Assembly (NCBI GenBank): GCA_002007745.1
Contig: CP019882.1
Coordinates: 1,178,001 to 1,242,000, forward strand
Direction: 5' to 3'
Length of the DNA stretch: 64,000 nucleotides
Origin: Mycolicibacterium litorale
GTDB taxonomy: Bacteria; Actinomycetota; Actinomycetes; Mycobacteriales; Mycobacteriaceae
The position numbers and the translations under genes are program-made. Positions 63,217-64,000 of this stretch are shown piece by piece (position 1 is the first letter of the stretch; each line of letters begins with the position of its first letter). Below the pieces are notes generated by a model, which had not been told where the DNA came from, made no database searches, and was given only the letters and a program-made list of their open reading frames with translations.

Positions 63217-64000
63217 TCAGCGCGCGCCCATCAGATGCTCAACGGCAAGCTGCTGGAGTCGCACGAATCCGAAACCTTTTCCGCCAAAGTATGATTCGGC
63301 GTCGAAGTCCTCGTAGGCGGCGCGGTCGGCCAGCAGCTCCCGGTAGCTCTCGCCGGGGTTCAGCGTGGGCTGTCGCAGCTCGTCCACCCGCGCGGCGGCC
63401 AACGCCTCGACGACCTCCGGGTCTTCGCGGAATGTCTTGGCGCGCTGTTTGAGTAGCAGGTACATCCGCATGTTGGCCGCCGCCGACTCCCACACTCCGT
63501 CGATGTCCTCGGTGCGGCTGGGCTTGTAGTCGAAGTGCCTGGGGCCGGTGTAGCTGGCGGAGCCGTCGGCCCCTCCGTTCTCCAGCAGGTCGACAAGGGC
63601 GAACGCGTTGGCCAGATCGCCGTGCCCGAACACCAGGTCCTGGTCGAACTTGATGCCGCGCTGGCCGTTGAGATCGATGTGGAAGAGCTTGCCGCTGTAG
63701 AGCGCCTGGCTGATGCCGTGCATGAAGTTCAGCCCGGCCATCTGCTCGTGACCGGTTTCGGGGTTGACGCCCACCAGCTGCGGGTGGGCCAGCGTCTCGA
63801 TGAACGCCAGCGCATGCCCGACGGTGGGCAACAGGATGTCACCACGCGGTTCGTTGGGCTTGGGCTCGATGGCCAGGCGCAGCCCGTAATCGTTGTCGAT
63901 CACGTACTGGCACAACAGGTCCAGCGCCTCGCGATAGCGTTCGAATGCCGCCCTTACGTCCTTGGCGCTGTCGTACTCGCTGCCCTCCCGGCCGCCCCAG
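63217..64000 (-). CDS. xylA: Xylose isomerase, 5' end outside window
   Basis: The frame is open to the right edge, so the N-terminus is missing; about 260 C-terminal residues are seen. The edge reads [15 protein letters not shown], then [20 protein letters not shown] with a metal Glu, [31 protein letters not shown] with metal Asp/His residues, and [11 protein letters not shown]. It converts D-xylose to D-xylulose. It lies 94 bp upstream of xylF on the same strand; the operators in that gap suggest that xylFGHR also has its own promoter. Confidence 0.95.
   Translation of the reverse strand, partial: WGGREGSEYDSAKDVRAAFERYREALDLLCQYVIDNDYGLRLAIEPKPNEPRGDILLPTVGHALAFIETLAHPQLVGVNPETGHEQMAGLNFMHGISQALYSGKLFHIDLNGQRGIKFDQDLVFGHGDLANAFALVDLLENGGADGSASYTGPRHFDYKPSRTEDIDGVWESAAANMRMYLLLKQRAKTFREDPEVVEALAAARVDELRQPTLNPGESYRELLADRAAYEDFDAESYFGGKGFGFVRLQQLAVEHLMGAR

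Overview
The window looks like chromosome of a Mycobacterium, probably a fast-growing Mycolicibacterium-type species. The evidence is high GC, GTG starts, two PGRS-type glycine-rich giant proteins, an Ohr/OhrR pair, a CtpC/DUF1490 metal-efflux pair, a Zur regulon with zinc-free ribosomal protein paralogues, a KstR-type operator, and F420-type and DUF427/DUF1490/DUF3060 families. No rRNA, tRNA, CRISPR array, insertion sequence or prophage was seen. Species assignment is inference.

Layout. 1-3.9 kb: tail of a FlgT-C-like protein and an exported PGRS protein without a PE domain, ending in a papain/C39-like cysteine-protease-like domain. 4.4-17 kb: small catabolic units (acyl-CoA dehydrogenase-like, aldo/keto reductase, quinone oxidoreductase, alpha/beta hydrolases, SCP2-like protein, amidohydrolase, SDR), each next to a TetR, LysR, AraC or MarR regulator, several with clear palindromic operators. 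17.1-20.1 kb: DeoR-galT-galK. 20.1-25.6 kb: LysR gene divergent from a five-gene overlapping operon (epoxide-hydrolase-like, isochorismatase-like, DUF1348, PNPOx-like, MOSC-FNR-ferredoxin fusion). 26.1-29.7 kb: the second PGRS/protease-like protein. 30-44.8 kb: exported GH2 enzyme, ohr/ohrR, glutamine-type ABC transporter with fused binding protein and permease, cupin, MFS, beta-propeller, small exported proteins, CsbD, YnfA and an acyl-CoA ligase.

44.8-53.4 kb is a zinc homeostasis superlocus: znuA-znuC-znuB-zur, ctpC with a DUF1490 chaperone/scaffold gene, then rpmE2 and a COG0523 gene divergent from rpmB2-rpmG2-rpsN2-rpsR2 and a Cys-rich gene in the position expected for the ribosome hibernation factor Mrf. 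Three Zur-box-like palindromes sit at the right places. 53.4-55.8 kb: divergent lipid-transfer thiolase and DapB-like oxidoreductase around a KstR-type site and a long hairpin. 55.9-58.7 kb: acyl-CoA dehydrogenase divergent from an FAD oxidoreductase/cupin pair. 58.7-64 kb: a xylose locus (xylA, xylFGH ABC importer, ROK regulator) with ROK-like and CRP-like operators.

Four genes carry five apparent single-base deletions, and each lies in a G or C run that would restore the family sequence if one base longer. These are more likely base-calling errors than true pseudogenes, so those genes are annotated as single CDS with the break noted.
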